Assembly (NCBI RefSeq): GCF_004348445.1
Contig: NZ_SMKV01000010.1
Location: forward strand, 1-64,000
DNA length: 64,000 bases
Reading direction: 5' to 3'
Source of the DNA: Saccharopolyspora aridisoli
GTDB taxonomy: Bacteria > Actinomycetota > Actinomycetes > Mycobacteriales > Pseudonocardiaceae
Below the pieces are notes generated by a model, which made no database searches, was not told where the DNA came from, and saw nothing but the letters and a program-made list of their open reading frames with translations. This document shows positions 28,576 to 38,045 of this stretch, piece after piece. The stretch's first letter is position 1, and each line of letters begins with the position of its first letter. The translations under genes were made by a program, and so were the position numbers.

Positions 28576-29262
28576 ATGCCCACTCGACCTCGCACGGTGG
28601 CGTTCGACGTCGTCGAAACGCTCATGTCCCTGCAACCCCTCCGGCCCCGGTTCGCAGACGCGGGACTCGCACCCGAACTGCTCGAGCGCTGGTTCGACCG
28701 GCTCCTGCGCGACGGCATGGCCCTGACCCTCGCAGGGGACTACGAGCCCTTCCCCGACGTCGCCGCAGCAGCGCTGAGAACGCTCGCCCGCGGCGACCTC
28801 GACGACGACACCATCGCCCACGTCCTGACCGGGTTCCACGAACTCCCCGCGCACCCCGACGTCGAACCCGCCATGCGCACGCTCTCCGAGGCAGGCATCT
28901 CCATGATCTGCCTGAGCAACGGCACCACCGAGACCACGACCAGGTTCCTCGAGCACAACGAACTCGATCACCACATCGATCAGGTCATCAGCGCGGCCGA
29001 CGTCCACAGCTGGAAGCCACCCGCCCGCGTCTACGACCACGCCCTCAACGCCATCGGCCAAGCCCCGCACGACGTCGCCCTGGTCGCCGTGCACGCGTTC
29101 GACTGCCACGGCGCGAAACGAGCCGGACTCACCACCGGCTGGGCCAGCCGCCTCGAAGGCCACTACAGCGACGTCTTCACCCCGGCCGACTTCGTCGGAC
29201 CCGATCTCATCGACGTCGCCCAGCAGCTCGCAGCGCTTCCCGAAGCCGGACGTGGCGCGTGA
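28576..29262 (+). CDS. Haloacid dehalogenase type II (HAD superfamily)
   Basis: The 228-residue protein shows the HAD motifs: nucleophile Asp in VAFDVVETLMSLQP (residue 10), SNGT near 115, Lys in ADVHSWKPPARVYDHAL near 143, and the acidic/His motif VALVAVHAFDCHGAKRAGL. These match the L-2-haloacid dehalogenase subgroup, which releases halide from 2-haloalkanoates, although many relatives are generic phosphatases. A perfect AGGAGG lies 5 bases before the ATG. Confidence 0.88.
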   Translation: MPTRPRTVAFDVVETLMSLQPLRPRFADAGLAPELLERWFDRLLRDGMALTLAGDYEPFPDVAAAALRTLARGDLDDDTIAHVLTGFHELPAHPDVEPAMRTLSEAGISMICLSNGTTETTTRFLEHNELDHHIDQVISAADVHSWKPPARVYDHALNAIGQAPHDVALVAVHAFDCHGAKRAGLTTGWASRLEGHYSDVFTPADFVGPDLIDVAQQLAALPEAGRGA

Positions 29263-29561
29263 AGGCAAGCGATCCACGGTCCGAACACCCGGGCGATGCG
29301 CGAGGCACTGCGCGATGATCGGTTGTTGAACGCGTGCGCCGCAGTCCACGACCGACGCGCGAAACACGACCCGGGCCACCGCGTCCACCGCGCCAGCACA
29401 CCCCACGACCACGTGGACGCCCGCAACTCCCACGCACGCACCACCGAGTTCCCGACATCGGGCCGCGTCGGCGAACGGGAACAATGACCTCCGACTCTGG
29501 TCGCTTCCGTCCGCTGGCGCTGAACTGAACGGTGACACGAGGAGACGGGGGATGATCAGTC
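29263..29561. other. Intergenic, no gene seen
   Basis: About 300 bases with no supportable frame. The last 30 bases contain purine-rich GAGGAGACGGGG upstream of the next start. Confidence 0.4.
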
Positions 29562-30875
29562 GTGGTGAAGTACGACCAGATGATGCCTGCTGGAACTGAG
29601 GCGATGGCTGACTTGGCAGCCTTCCCACTGGTGGAAGCGCTGTTCGGCCGACGCTCCCGGCGCTTCGCCCTGGGCGATGAGATTCCCGACGGCCCCCTTG
29701 CCTACCGCTCTCGGCACGAACCCTTCTCGCTCACAGAGCTCGAACGGATGCTCGTGCTGAGCGCGATGGGCGGAACGACTGGCTGGCACCACTCGATCAC
29801 CCGACATGCCCGCTACGCACCGCACGTCTCCAACTACGCCGGAGGGGCCGCTGGGCGCACCTTTCCCTCCGCGGCCGGGTTCCACACAGCCGAATTGTTC
29901 TTCACCGACGACTCGGGGCTGTACTACTTCCCCACCCGCGACGCAGGGGCACTCGTCGACCCGGCGGCCGAGGAAGTCACACCAGAGCTGATGGTCGAGC
30001 GCCACCGCGACCGGTTGCAACAGCTCTCCGCCAGCAGGCTGCACCTGCCCGCCGAGGAGCCCTACATCGAGGGGCACAACACCTGGTGCGTCAACGTTCC
30101 CGGCTCGCTGCTGGTCATTCCGGTGGCCGACCTGGCACAGCACCTGATCGCCGTGCTGTGCTTCTTCGTCCAGAACGGCTACGCGATCTACGACGACATC
30201 AACGACCGCAAGATCCCCGGCCTCGACGAATTCAGCGGGCTGATCGACGTTGACGAGCCGTTCCCGCTGACCTTCACCGAGCAATACGCGCTCACCGAAG
30301 CCACGGCCGAGTTGGCGACCGCGTGCTACGCGGGTGTGCTGATGTTGCAGGCGATGGGACTCGGCGGGTGGATGTTCGACGGCATCGACCGATTCTCGAT
30401 GCTCGGTGCCTCGGGCAACCCCGACGTACCGGGCCTCGGATTCCGCTACGACGAGGACGAGCGCTGGTCAACACCGAACCCCACCGGCCGCGATGGCGTC
30501 TTCGAGGCCTACTGCCCACCCCACCACCAAGACATGAGGGCAGCGGTGGACGCGTTCGCCGAACGGAAGTTCGGACCCGGCGGTCCGTTCCACCGCGACA
30601 CGCCAGGCGCCTGGACCGACAGCCCCGGATTCCGCGCGAGCGCCCAGGTCCACGACGACGCGTTCAAGTCCTGCGTCGGACTCCAAGTCCAGTACATCTT
30701 CGACACCTTCGGCAAGTTCCCCGCAACAGTGCCGACGGTGTTCATCCTCAACTACGTCCAAGCACACCACCTCGACCTGGACTTCTACGACCACTTCTTC
30801 AAACCCGGCGCCTACCTGCGCACGCACGCCACGCACATGCACGAGTGGCACGACCGAGGCCACGGCACACCTTGA
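29562..30875 (+). CDS. Uncharacterised nitroreductase-like protein
   Basis: I do not recognise a named family with certainty. The 437-residue soluble protein begins with FPLVEALFGRRSRRFALGDE, resembling the FMN-contacting RRS-x-R-x-F segment of nitroreductase/SagB-type enzymes, and continues with FSLTELERMLVLSAMGGTTG. Later parts are rich in aromatic and His residues (GWHHSITRHARYAPH, LRTHATHMHEWHDRGHG at the C-terminus). No signal peptide or membrane segment is visible. The start is ambiguous among GTG 29562, GTG 29565 and ATG 29580. It stands alone between a dehalogenase and an SDR. A flavin-dependent oxidoreductase role is a guess. Confidence 0.65.
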   Translation: MVKYDQMMPAGTEAMADLAAFPLVEALFGRRSRRFALGDEIPDGPLAYRSRHEPFSLTELERMLVLSAMGGTTGWHHSITRHARYAPHVSNYAGGAAGRTFPSAAGFHTAELFFTDDSGLYYFPTRDAGALVDPAAEEVTPELMVERHRDRLQQLSASRLHLPAEEPYIEGHNTWCVNVPGSLLVIPVADLAQHLIAVLCFFVQNGYAIYDDINDRKIPGLDEFSGLIDVDEPFPLTFTEQYALTEATAELATACYAGVLMLQAMGLGGWMFDGIDRFSMLGASGNPDVPGLGFRYDEDERWSTPNPTGRDGVFEAYCPPHHQDMRAAVDAFAERKFGPGGPFHRDTPGAWTDSPGFRASAQVHDDAFKSCVGLQVQYIFDTFGKFPATVPTVFILNYVQAHHLDLDFYDHFFKPGAYLRTHATHMHEWHDRGHGTP

Positions 30876-31216
30876 CGGGTGACGGCGGTAGCCGCGGGCA
30901 TTGGCCGCGCGCGGCATCCCGTCCAGTTCGATTCGGAGGCTCGCCCGGTCACAGCGGACATCACCCTGTGGAGCACTTCCGCGGGTTGCGCGAGCTCACT
31001 GCCCGCGATCGCGATCCCCGAGCGGGAACGATGCCGGAAGCGCTGCGGCGAGCACCTCGACGCCTGGCGCTGACCCGAGCGGGCCCCGTGAGGCCTTCAG
31101 CTTCCGAAGCACGAGGTCGAGACCTCGCTGCTGCCGGAATTGCGCGAGCCGTCGTGCCCCCACGGCGCCGCTCGGGGCGCGGGAACGCCCTGGGCGGCGT
31201 GAATTCCGCCCCGCAG
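30876..31216. other. Intergenic between convergent genes
   Basis: The 341 bases contain no gene I can support and no strong hairpin. Confidence 0.45.
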
Positions 31217-32302
31217 TCAGCGCTTCCGCTGCCGCACGGCGGCAGTCGCCAACGCGGCCGCACCGATCGCCGCGAGAGCCAGGGCACCGTGGCGTTGCGA
31301 TGCCCACAGCTGCCAACTGCGTGTGTTCGACTCCTCGTCGAACACACCCCGTGCTCCGTGGTCGTGGCCCGAACGTCCGTCGGCGGGCACCCACAGGTTC
31401 GCGGTGCGGTCAGGATCGGAGACCGCGTCCGTCTGCTGGGCCGCGAAACCGTTGCGCGCGAGGTAGCGGTCCAGAACACCCGGCGCGAGCGCGTTCGCGA
31501 TCAGGGTGGCCACCGTGCTGCCCCCGCACCAGTACTCGCGACGACGAGGATGATCGGCGGCGTGCACCACGGCTCGGGCCGCCACCTCCGGCTGGAACAT
31601 CGGCGGCAGCGGCTGCGGGTGCTTCGGCAACCGCGACAGCACCCAGGAGAACTGCGGCGTGTTCACGGCGGGAAGCTGCACCATCGTCACCCGAACACCA
31701 CTGCGGTCGTGCAGCAGCTCGCACCGCAGCGACTCGTGGAAGCCCTGAACGGCGTGCTTGGAAGCGCAGTAGGCCGACTGCAACGGCACACCCCGGTAGG
31801 CCAACGCCGAGCCCACCTGCACGATCGTTCCTCGATCGCGCGGACGCATCCGTTCCAGCGCAGCTCTCGTCCCGTGGACGAATCCGAGGAGGTCCACTTC
31901 CACGACACGACGGAACTCCTCCGGAGCGATCTGCGAGAACGGCGCGAACACCGAGGTGAACGCCGCGTTCACCCAGACGTCGATCGGCCCCAGACGTTGC
32001 TCGACCTGCTCGGCGGCGTCGCTGACCTGCTCCTCATCGGCGACGTCGACCTCCACGGGCAACGCTTCACATCCGGCTGCACGGACCTCCTCAGCGGTGG
32101 CCTCCAGGCCGGTGCTACCCCGGGCGAGCAAGGCCACCCCCCAGGCGCGCCGAGCGTATTCGCGGGCCACCGCCCGCCCAACGCCACCGGTCGCGCCCGT
32201 GATCACGACGACCTGTGACCGCGCTGCGGTTCGCACTCCCGGACCCGCCTTCCTGCCGTCGGGGGTGGAGCCACGATCACCCTCTCGCGCGCAGCACCAC
32301 AT
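31217..32302 (-). CDS. SDR family oxidoreductase with C-terminal membrane anchor
   Basis: The 361-residue protein has a classical short-chain dehydrogenase domain: NAD(P) loop VVVITGATGGVGRAVA (about residues 32-47), NAAFTSVFAPF in place of NNAG, catalytic Ser in VQVGSALAYRG, and YCASKHAV as the YxxxK motif. It extends beyond the usual 250 residues with a linker and ends in a hydrophobic helix plus basic tail (LALAAIGAAALATAAVRQRKR split). This suggests attachment to the inner face of the membrane. The ATG at 32302 has GAAGGAC about 8 bases upstream. The substrate is unknown. Confidence 0.88.
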   Translation of the reverse strand: MWCCAREGDRGSTPDGRKAGPGVRTAARSQVVVITGATGGVGRAVAREYARRAWGVALLARGSTGLEATAEEVRAAGCEALPVEVDVADEEQVSDAAEQVEQRLGPIDVWVNAAFTSVFAPFSQIAPEEFRRVVEVDLLGFVHGTRAALERMRPRDRGTIVQVGSALAYRGVPLQSAYCASKHAVQGFHESLRCELLHDRSGVRVTMVQLPAVNTPQFSWVLSRLPKHPQPLPPMFQPEVAARAVVHAADHPRRREYWCGGSTVATLIANALAPGVLDRYLARNGFAAQQTDAVSDPDRTANLWVPADGRSGHDHGARGVFDEESNTRSWQLWASQRHGALALAAIGAAALATAAVRQRKR

Positions 32303-32482
32303 GTGATGATCCGTCCTTCCCCTCGGGGCTACCCCCGGAGCCGTCACCGCAACACAGTGCCGGTGGGCTGGGCGCGGACGGCGTGGGGAGCGCTGGCCGG
32401 CCGATCTCGAGGCGGGTTTGCTGTCGTCCCCGCATCGGGTAACTCGACGAGTGCCCGGAAAGGACGCGTTGGGAGGTAAGTG

Positions 32483-32668
32483 ATGGACCGCGGGACACGT
32501 GGCGAACACGAGCAGAACCCGGCCGAAGGTGAACCGGCGACGCAGAACCCCGCCGCTGGCGCGGACGACGACACGTCCTACGACGAGGGCACCGGCGACC
32601 AGATCAGGCCGGATGCGGAGGGGGCGCCGGCGCGACCGAGCAGGGCCGGGACGATCCCGGAGCGGTGA
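32483..32668 (+). CDS. Small acidic hypothetical protein
   Basis: The 61-residue, strongly hydrophilic protein is rich in Asp, Glu, Gly and Pro (GADDDTSYDEGTGDQIRPD) and probably disordered. GGAGG lies 6 bases before the ATG at 32483, which makes translation credible. A GTG three bases earlier is in frame. Similar small acidic proteins near hemerythrin and stress genes occur in actinomycetes. Function unknown. Confidence 0.6.
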   Translation: MDRGTRGEHEQNPAEGEPATQNPAAGADDDTSYDEGTGDQIRPDAEGAPARPSRAGTIPER

Positions 32669-32752
32669 GTGCCGGTTCGGTGACGGCTCGCGGGACGCGC
32701 GGTCACGTGGGCACGCGAGCGGCCGGGGGTGGTGCAGCCGCCGTGGTCGTCT

Positions 32753-33322
32753 TCACCGCTGTCGTCCGGACAGCGCGTCCCGCAGCCGATCGATCATGCC
32801 CGCGCCCCGGTCGAGGACCATGTTCGCGGGCGGGGTGTCCGGTGCCGATGGGTGTGGGCGCGTCGGGGCGTGTTCCTTCGCCTCGAGGATCTTGTCCCCC
32901 AGGTGTCGGAGCTCCTCCACCGTGCACGCCGCTTGGAGGCGGGGGAACAGGCCTCGTTCCTCCTCCTCGACGTGGTGGCGGATGTCCCGGGCGAGCTCGA
33001 GGACCTTCTCGTCGAATTCCGGATCTGAGACCTCGAGCCGCTCGAGCTCCTTCATGAGCTTCTCAGCCTCGGCATGCTCCTCGATCTCGTGGTCGGCCAA
33101 CTCGTCACCGCCCGGCAAGTGCTCGCGCGCGGCTGGGTAGAGGTACTGCTCCTCGGCCACCGAATGACGCACCAGCTCGGTGATGATGTGGTCGACGAGA
33201 TCACGACGCTGCTCCTCGGAAAGCCCTCCGCTCTCGTACTTCTCGAACGCCGAGTCAACGGCCCGGTGATCGCTGGTGAGAACGGCGACGAGATCGCCCT
33301 CGTGAGTGGTCGTTCGTGCCAT
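32753..33322 (-). CDS. Hemerythrin domain-containing protein
   Basis: The 189-residue protein contains a hemerythrin HHE four-helix bundle (about residues 10-145). Candidate diiron ligands are HRAVD, the His and Glu of VRHSVAEEQYLYP, the His pair of ADHEIEEHAEA, and RHHVEEEERGLFP. Such proteins bind oxygen, nitric oxide or iron and serve in oxidative or nitrosative stress. The C-terminal 45 residues are a flexible tail. I prefer the ATG at 33322 (ARTTTHEGDLV). An in-frame GTG at 33343 adds seven residues. Confidence 0.9.
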   Translation of the reverse strand: MARTTTHEGDLVAVLTSDHRAVDSAFEKYESGGLSEEQRRDLVDHIITELVRHSVAEEQYLYPAAREHLPGGDELADHEIEEHAEAEKLMKELERLEVSDPEFDEKVLELARDIRHHVEEEERGLFPRLQAACTVEELRHLGDKILEAKEHAPTRPHPSAPDTPPANMVLDRGAGMIDRLRDALSGRQR

Positions 33323-33593
33323 GGCGCGGACCATTCCCTTCACACGGCAGGCGGTTCGGCAAAAAAGCGCACCTCATGGGTCCCCAACAGCGGCTGATCG
33401 CCAAACGCCCGAGTGCTGGGCCTACTGGGTCACCCATCGCCGGGGCTCGTCCACCACCCTCCGCCGGGAACGGTGAACGGGTTGGTCGGGCCGACCACGG
33501 GTAACCGGTGCGGGAGGACGGGACGCTCCGCGCGAAACCCGCTGTGAAGTCCCGAGGGGACGAGGTAACCCGTACCGACCTTACGGAGGCTCC

Positions 33594-34598
33594 ATGCTCA
33601 CGCGAGGCGATGCGAAGGCCACTCCCAGCAGAACCGGATCCGGTATCGGCCTCGTGCTGGGGGCCGGAGGGGTGCTGGGAGCGTGCTGGAGCATAGGGGC
33701 GCTCCGCGCCCTGGAAACCGTCGGTGGCTGCGACCCCCGCACCTGCGACACGATCGTGGGCACTTCGTCCGGCTCGGTGATCTCCGCGATGCTGGCCTGC
33801 GGCACCAGCGCCCAGGACCTCGACGCCAGCCAGCGCTGTCCTGACGAAGGAGTTCTGGCCGAACACGCGTTCAACTGCGCCAACCCCTTGCTGTTGCGCA
33901 GTCCGCTGAGCCTGCCCGGGTTGGGATCGCCGAGGTTGCTGGCGCGATGCCTGGCCAACCCCCTCGGCGCGCCCCTCCTGCACTGGTGCACCGCGCTGGC
34001 CCCGTGCGGCCGCGGCTCGCTGGGGGCCCTGCGTGAACTCATGGAGCACATCGCGGGCTCCCACAGCGCTCGTTCGCCCCTGAAGGTGGTCGCGACCGAC
34101 TACGACGACGGACGGCGCGAGGTCTTCCACCCGGGTACCGATGACGCTCTGACGCTCGCCGAGGCCGTGGTCGCCTCCTGCTCGGTGCCGGGGCTCTTCC
34201 CACCGGTGACCATCGCGGGCCGACGCTACGTCGATGGTGCGGTCGGCTCCAGCACGAACGCCAACCTGCTCCTCGACGAGGACGTGGACACCGCCATCGT
34301 GGTGGCGCCGATGGCGGCGAAATCGGTCGACCGCCCGCTCTCCCCCCTGACCCACGCCGAACGGCTCCTCCGCAGACGGGTGACGGACCGACTCACCGCC
34401 GAAGTCGCCGAGCTGCACGAAGCCGGCATCGACACCACGGTGCTCGCCCCGACCGCCGAGGACCTCGCCGCCATCGGTGTCAACATGCTCAACTGCTCCC
34501 GCAGGTTATCGGTCATGGACACCGCGCTGCGCACGACCAGCCAGCAGCTGGAGGAGGATCCACCCCGCGTCCGAACCTCGCGAGCGCGCTCGATGTGA
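33594..34598 (+). CDS. Patatin-like phospholipase
   Basis: The 334-residue protein has the patatin core: oxyanion loop GLVLGAGGVLGACW (about residues 19-32), nucleophile GTSSGS (about 56-61), and the catalytic Asp in DGAVGSSTNANLL (about 214). It would hydrolyse acyl chains from lipids by a Ser-Asp dyad. There is no signal peptide. GGAGG sits 6 bases before the ATG. It is convergent with a DUF2267 gene and divergent from the hemerythrin gene (271-base gap with no gene). Confidence 0.88.
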   Translation: MLTRGDAKATPSRTGSGIGLVLGAGGVLGACWSIGALRALETVGGCDPRTCDTIVGTSSGSVISAMLACGTSAQDLDASQRCPDEGVLAEHAFNCANPLLLRSPLSLPGLGSPRLLARCLANPLGAPLLHWCTALAPCGRGSLGALRELMEHIAGSHSARSPLKVVATDYDDGRREVFHPGTDDALTLAEAVVASCSVPGLFPPVTIAGRRYVDGAVGSSTNANLLLDEDVDTAIVVAPMAAKSVDRPLSPLTHAERLLRRRVTDRLTAEVAELHEAGIDTTVLAPTAEDLAAIGVNMLNCSRRLSVMDTALRTTSQQLEEDPPRVRTSRARSM

Positions 34599-34635
34599 AC
34601 CACGTGCGGCCGACACCCCCTGCGCCGCAGCGCGG

Positions 34636-35028
34636 TCAACGACCCGCGCCACGGGCACCAGCGTCGAACAACACCCGCAAGTCGTGGCCGAGGGAGAGGC
34701 GAACCGCGGCCAGCGCACCGGGCCCCGCCGACTCGTGCACCAGCTCGAACACGACTCGTGCTGCGTAGGTGCTCTGCGGGATCTCCAGTTCGGACAGCTG
34801 GCTGACGCGCTGGATGAAACCGCACAGGTCCACACCGGTGCGGCGCGGCGCGTCGGACAGGGGTTCGGCGAGGACCGGCGGCAGCTCCGCTGCCAGCGCC
34901 GCGACCAGGTCGCCCGGGGCGCAACACGCCAAGGTGCGCAACGTTGCCCGCACGACGCGGTCAGCGTCAGTTCGTGTGCGTAACCCGCTTCGGCGCACGA
35001 TCTCGTCCAAGGTCTGTTCGTAGTCCAC
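34636..35028 (-). CDS. DUF2267 domain-containing protein
   Basis: The 130-residue protein starts VDYEQTLDEIVRRSGL and has the helical DUF2267 repeat layout with ADRVVRATLRTLACCAPGDL and LAAELPPVLAEPL. Family members are of unknown function and commonly occur near stress genes. The GTG at 35028 begins exactly at the domain and has GGAGGG just before it. An in-frame ATG at 35049 is the alternative. A second DUF2267 gene is at 48391-48780. Confidence 0.8.
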   Translation of the reverse strand: MDYEQTLDEIVRRSGLRTRTDADRVVRATLRTLACCAPGDLVAALAAELPPVLAEPLSDAPRRTGVDLCGFIQRVSQLSELEIPQSTYAARVVFELVHESAGPGALAAVRLSLGHDLRVLFDAGARGAGR

Positions 35029-35217
35029 GAACCCTCCGCGGGGCGACATGACGCCAACGCCCGGGTGCCGCACGAAGTTTCCATCGGCCCGTGCGGGCAT
35101 CCGTCGCTCAGGCAAGCCTTCCTCCGATCCGGCAACGGAGTACCCGGAAGCCATGGCAGCAAACGAGATGAGCAGGCGATTGCGGGTCAGCTCAGGGTCG
35201 CGGCGGGCCCGCAGTGG

Positions 35218-36426
35218 TCACCTGCTCAGGACCAGCAGTGTGACGTCGTCCCCGGACGACGTCACACTCATCAGCTGGTTCATCACCGAAGCGCACACCT
35301 CGTCCGCTGGTGCGCTGACGACCGCTGCGCACAGGGCCTCCAGCCCGATGTCGATCGGCTGCTGGCGGCGTTCGATGAGTCCGTCGGTGTAGAAGCACAC
35401 AGCGGACTCCGGCGGAACCCTGATCTCGGTCGAGCGACGCCGCCGCTTCGACACCTCCACGCCGACCGGTGGGTCCACCGGCGCCTTGACGAGGTCGCCG
35501 CAATCACCGGGCAGCGCGAGCACCGGGGGCAGGTGCCCTGCCAGCGAGAGCTCCAGCCGCGCCTCGGCCGGGTCGTAGAGCGCGTAGCACACGGTGGCCA
35601 TGGCATCAGGCTCGAAGTGGGTGACCTTGCGGTCGAGCTTGTGCAGCACGCGGGCAGGGTCCTCGTCGTCGAGCGCGTAGGCCCGGAGCGCGCTGCGCAG
35701 ACGCCCCATGACCACGGCCGCCGACAGACCGTGCCCGACGACGTCACCCACGACCATCCCGATCCGCCCAGACGGAAGCCGGAAGACGTCGTACCAGTCA
35801 CCGCCGACCCCGTTGTCCGCGCCTCCGACGTAGCGCCCGTCCATCGAAGCGCCCGGGATCGTGGGCAACCTCTCGGGGAGCAGGCTGTGCTGCAGCACGG
35901 TCGCCGCGATGCGCTCGGCGCGTGAGGCACCGACCTTCGAGACCGAGGCGATGCGGTCGGCGGCGGCTTGGACCAGTCGTGCGTCCTCGTCGGTGAATCC
36001 GCGCTCGTTGAAGGCACCGACGCACAGCACGCCGAGCGTCTCGCCGTCGACGACCATGGGCGCGCCCACGAGCGAGCTGATGCCCTTGTCCCGCAGTGCT
36101 CGGCTGACCAGCATCTCGTCGACCACGCGGTCGAAGACGCAGGCCTCGCGCCCGGCCAGCACGGTGCCGGCGAAACCGTGTCCCACCGGCATCCGAACAC
36201 CCTGCTTGACGTCGTCCTCGATGCCCACGGCTGCCGTGGCGATCAACTCGTCGCCGTCGGCGTCGAGGAGCAGGGCAGTCGCGACGTCCACGTCAAGGAC
36301 ATCGCTCACTCGTGCCAGTACCTCACGCAGCAGGTCCCTGACGTCCAGGTGTGCGAGCGCGGTGTCCGTGACCAGTTCGATGCGTCGCAAACGCTCCTCG
36401 GCGGAAGACTCCGCGGAAGCATGCAT
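35218..36426 (-). CDS. GAF domain-containing PP2C/SpoIIE-type protein phosphatase
   Basis: The 402-residue protein has an N-terminal GAF sensor (about residues 15-165: ARVSDVLDVDVATALLLDAD, GHGFAGTVLAGREACVF, MVVDGETLGVLCVG) and a C-terminal SpoIIE/RsbU phosphatase domain (about 185-400). The metal-binding aspartates are in GGDWYDVFRLPSG and VVGDVVGHGLSAA, with CFYTDGLIERR and SSGDDVTLLVL near the end. Such proteins dephosphorylate anti-sigma-factor antagonists after sensing a signal. No anti-sigma gene is adjacent. A 14-bp hairpin at 35238-35267 lies just inside the 3' end of the gene. Confidence 0.92.
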   Translation of the reverse strand: MHASAESSAEERLRRIELVTDTALAHLDVRDLLREVLARVSDVLDVDVATALLLDADGDELIATAAVGIEDDVKQGVRMPVGHGFAGTVLAGREACVFDRVVDEMLVSRALRDKGISSLVGAPMVVDGETLGVLCVGAFNERGFTDEDARLVQAAADRIASVSKVGASRAERIAATVLQHSLLPERLPTIPGASMDGRYVGGADNGVGGDWYDVFRLPSGRIGMVVGDVVGHGLSAAVVMGRLRSALRAYALDDEDPARVLHKLDRKVTHFEPDAMATVCYALYDPAEARLELSLAGHLPPVLALPGDCGDLVKAPVDPPVGVEVSKRRRRSTEIRVPPESAVCFYTDGLIERRQQPIDIGLEALCAAVVSAPADEVCASVMNQLMSVTSSGDDVTLLVLSR

Positions 36427-36731
36427 GCCGCCAGCATAACTGTGGCGTGGCGGCGTGTCCGCACCCACGAAGGACGGTCCCTTCGCCAGCAAAACCCGCG
36501 ACCGCCACCACGGAGGACATGGCTCCCGACATCACCGATCCGCAGCCGCTCCGCGCGGTGACCGAGTGGTCGGACCACACGTTGTTCGTCACCGAGCGGT
36601 CGGCGCCCTCTTCCGGGGCGTCGCGGACAACCCGGGCACCACGCGACCGATCCAGCTCGGCATCGGACCAGGGGTTCGAGGTCTTCGGGTCCGGCCCGTG
36701 CGGCGGCCCACGCGGGCAGCTCGCTGTCGCG
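36427..36731. other. Intergenic, no convincing gene
   Basis: About 305 bases. A frame from an ATG at 36520 (APDITDPQPLRAVTEWSD) looks coding-like at first, then coding character moves to another frame (GVADNPGTTRPIQLG). This may be a decayed small gene, but no family is recognised. Confidence 0.4.
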
Positions 36732-38021
36732 TCACCGCAGGGTGCGGCCGGTTCCCCGCCAGGTGAACCCCTCGAGCGCGAGCTCGCGCGGATCGAGCTG
36801 GTTGCGGGCGTCGACGAGCACCGGTGCCCGCATCACCTCGGCGATCTTCGGCCAGTCCAGCTCAGCGAACTCCGGCCAATCGGTCAGCAGCACCAGGGCT
36901 TCCGCGCCTTCGGCCGCCAGGTAGGGATCGGCAACGCACCGGATCCGCTGCACTGCGGACCTCTGCGCGCACGCGGGGTCGTAGCCGCGCAGCCGCGCGC
37001 CCCGACCGGACAGCACGCGCGCCACCGCGAGAGCCGGCGAGTCGCGCAGGTCGCCCGTGCCCGCCTTGAACGTCAGACCGAGCAGACCGATCCGAGCGCC
37101 CGACACGTCACCGCCGCAGCAATCCACCACCTTCTGCACCACCCTGGCCTGGTGGTGCGCGTTCGCGCGAACCGCGGCGCCCAGCAGCGGGAAGTCCACG
37201 CCGACGGAATCGGCGGTGTGGAGCAGTGCTGCGGTGTCCTTCGGCAGGCAGGAACCTCCCCAGCCCGGCCCGACGCTCAGGAACGACGGCGCGACCCGGT
37301 GATCGCGCCTCATCCCCTCGGTGACCACGTCGATGTCGCCACCGGTGCGCTCGCAGAGCTCGGCGAGGTCGTTGACGTAGGAGAGCTTGGTGGCCAGGAA
37401 ACCGTTGGCGGCGTACTTGACGAGCTCGGCGCTGACCGGGTCGATCAGCACTGCGCGGGCGTCCAGCGGGGCGTAGAGGGCGGCGACGCGCTCGGCCGCC
37501 TGCTGCTGCTCGGCGCCGACGACGACGCGGGCTGGGTGGAGGAAGTCCTGGACCGCGAAGCCCTCGCGCAAGAACTCCGGATTGCTGACCACCGCGACGT
37601 CCTCGCGCACCAGCAGACGGGTGAGGCGGGTCGCCGTTCCCACCGGCACGGTCGACTTGGTGACCACCACCGTTCCGCGCGGCAGCAACTCGCGGATCTC
37701 GACGGCGACGGTCTCCACGGCGCTGAGGTCGGCGGCGCCGTCGGCGCCCATCGGCGTCGGCAGGCACAGGAACACCACCTCGGCCCCGGTCACGGCACGC
37801 GCGCTGTCCTGGGTGAAGCGAAGGGAGCCTGCCGCCACACCCTCGGCGACCAGCTCGCCGAGGTCCGGCTCGCGGATGTCCACATGACCCCGCCGCAGCC
37901 TGGCGATCTTCTCACCGTCGAGGTCGCAGCAGGTCACGTCGTGTCCGAGCCTGGCCAGGCACGCACCCGTGGTGAGGCCGACGTAGCCGCAACCGATCAC
38001 GACGATCCGCCCCGCGTCCAT
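36732..38021 (-). CDS. UDP-glucose 6-dehydrogenase
   Basis: The 429-residue enzyme is full length for the UDP-glucose/GDP-mannose dehydrogenase family. Residues 1-200 are a Rossmann domain (IVVIGCGYVGLTTGACLA; KSTVPVGT; SNPEFLREG with its catalytic Glu residues). The middle contains AELVKYAANGFLATKLSYVN with catalytic Lys and Asn. The active-site Cys is in GPGWGGSCLPKD near 255. The C-terminal domain includes LGLTFKAGTGDLRDSPAL. It oxidises UDP-glucose to UDP-glucuronate with two NAD. It is the last gene of the operon that runs 42820 to 36732, and the epimerase/decarboxylase at 56552-57505 could use its product. Confidence 0.9.
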   Translation of the reverse strand: MDAGRIVVIGCGYVGLTTGACLARLGHDVTCCDLDGEKIARLRRGHVDIREPDLGELVAEGVAAGSLRFTQDSARAVTGAEVVFLCLPTPMGADGAADLSAVETVAVEIRELLPRGTVVVTKSTVPVGTATRLTRLLVREDVAVVSNPEFLREGFAVQDFLHPARVVVGAEQQQAAERVAALYAPLDARAVLIDPVSAELVKYAANGFLATKLSYVNDLAELCERTGGDIDVVTEGMRRDHRVAPSFLSVGPGWGGSCLPKDTAALLHTADSVGVDFPLLGAAVRANAHHQARVVQKVVDCCGGDVSGARIGLLGLTFKAGTGDLRDSPALAVARVLSGRGARLRGYDPACAQRSAVQRIRCVADPYLAAEGAEALVLLTDWPEFAELDWPKIAEVMRAPVLVDARNQLDPRELALEGFTWRGTGRTLR

Positions 38022-38045
38022 CGGCTCCTCCTTCGGGACCGGCCG

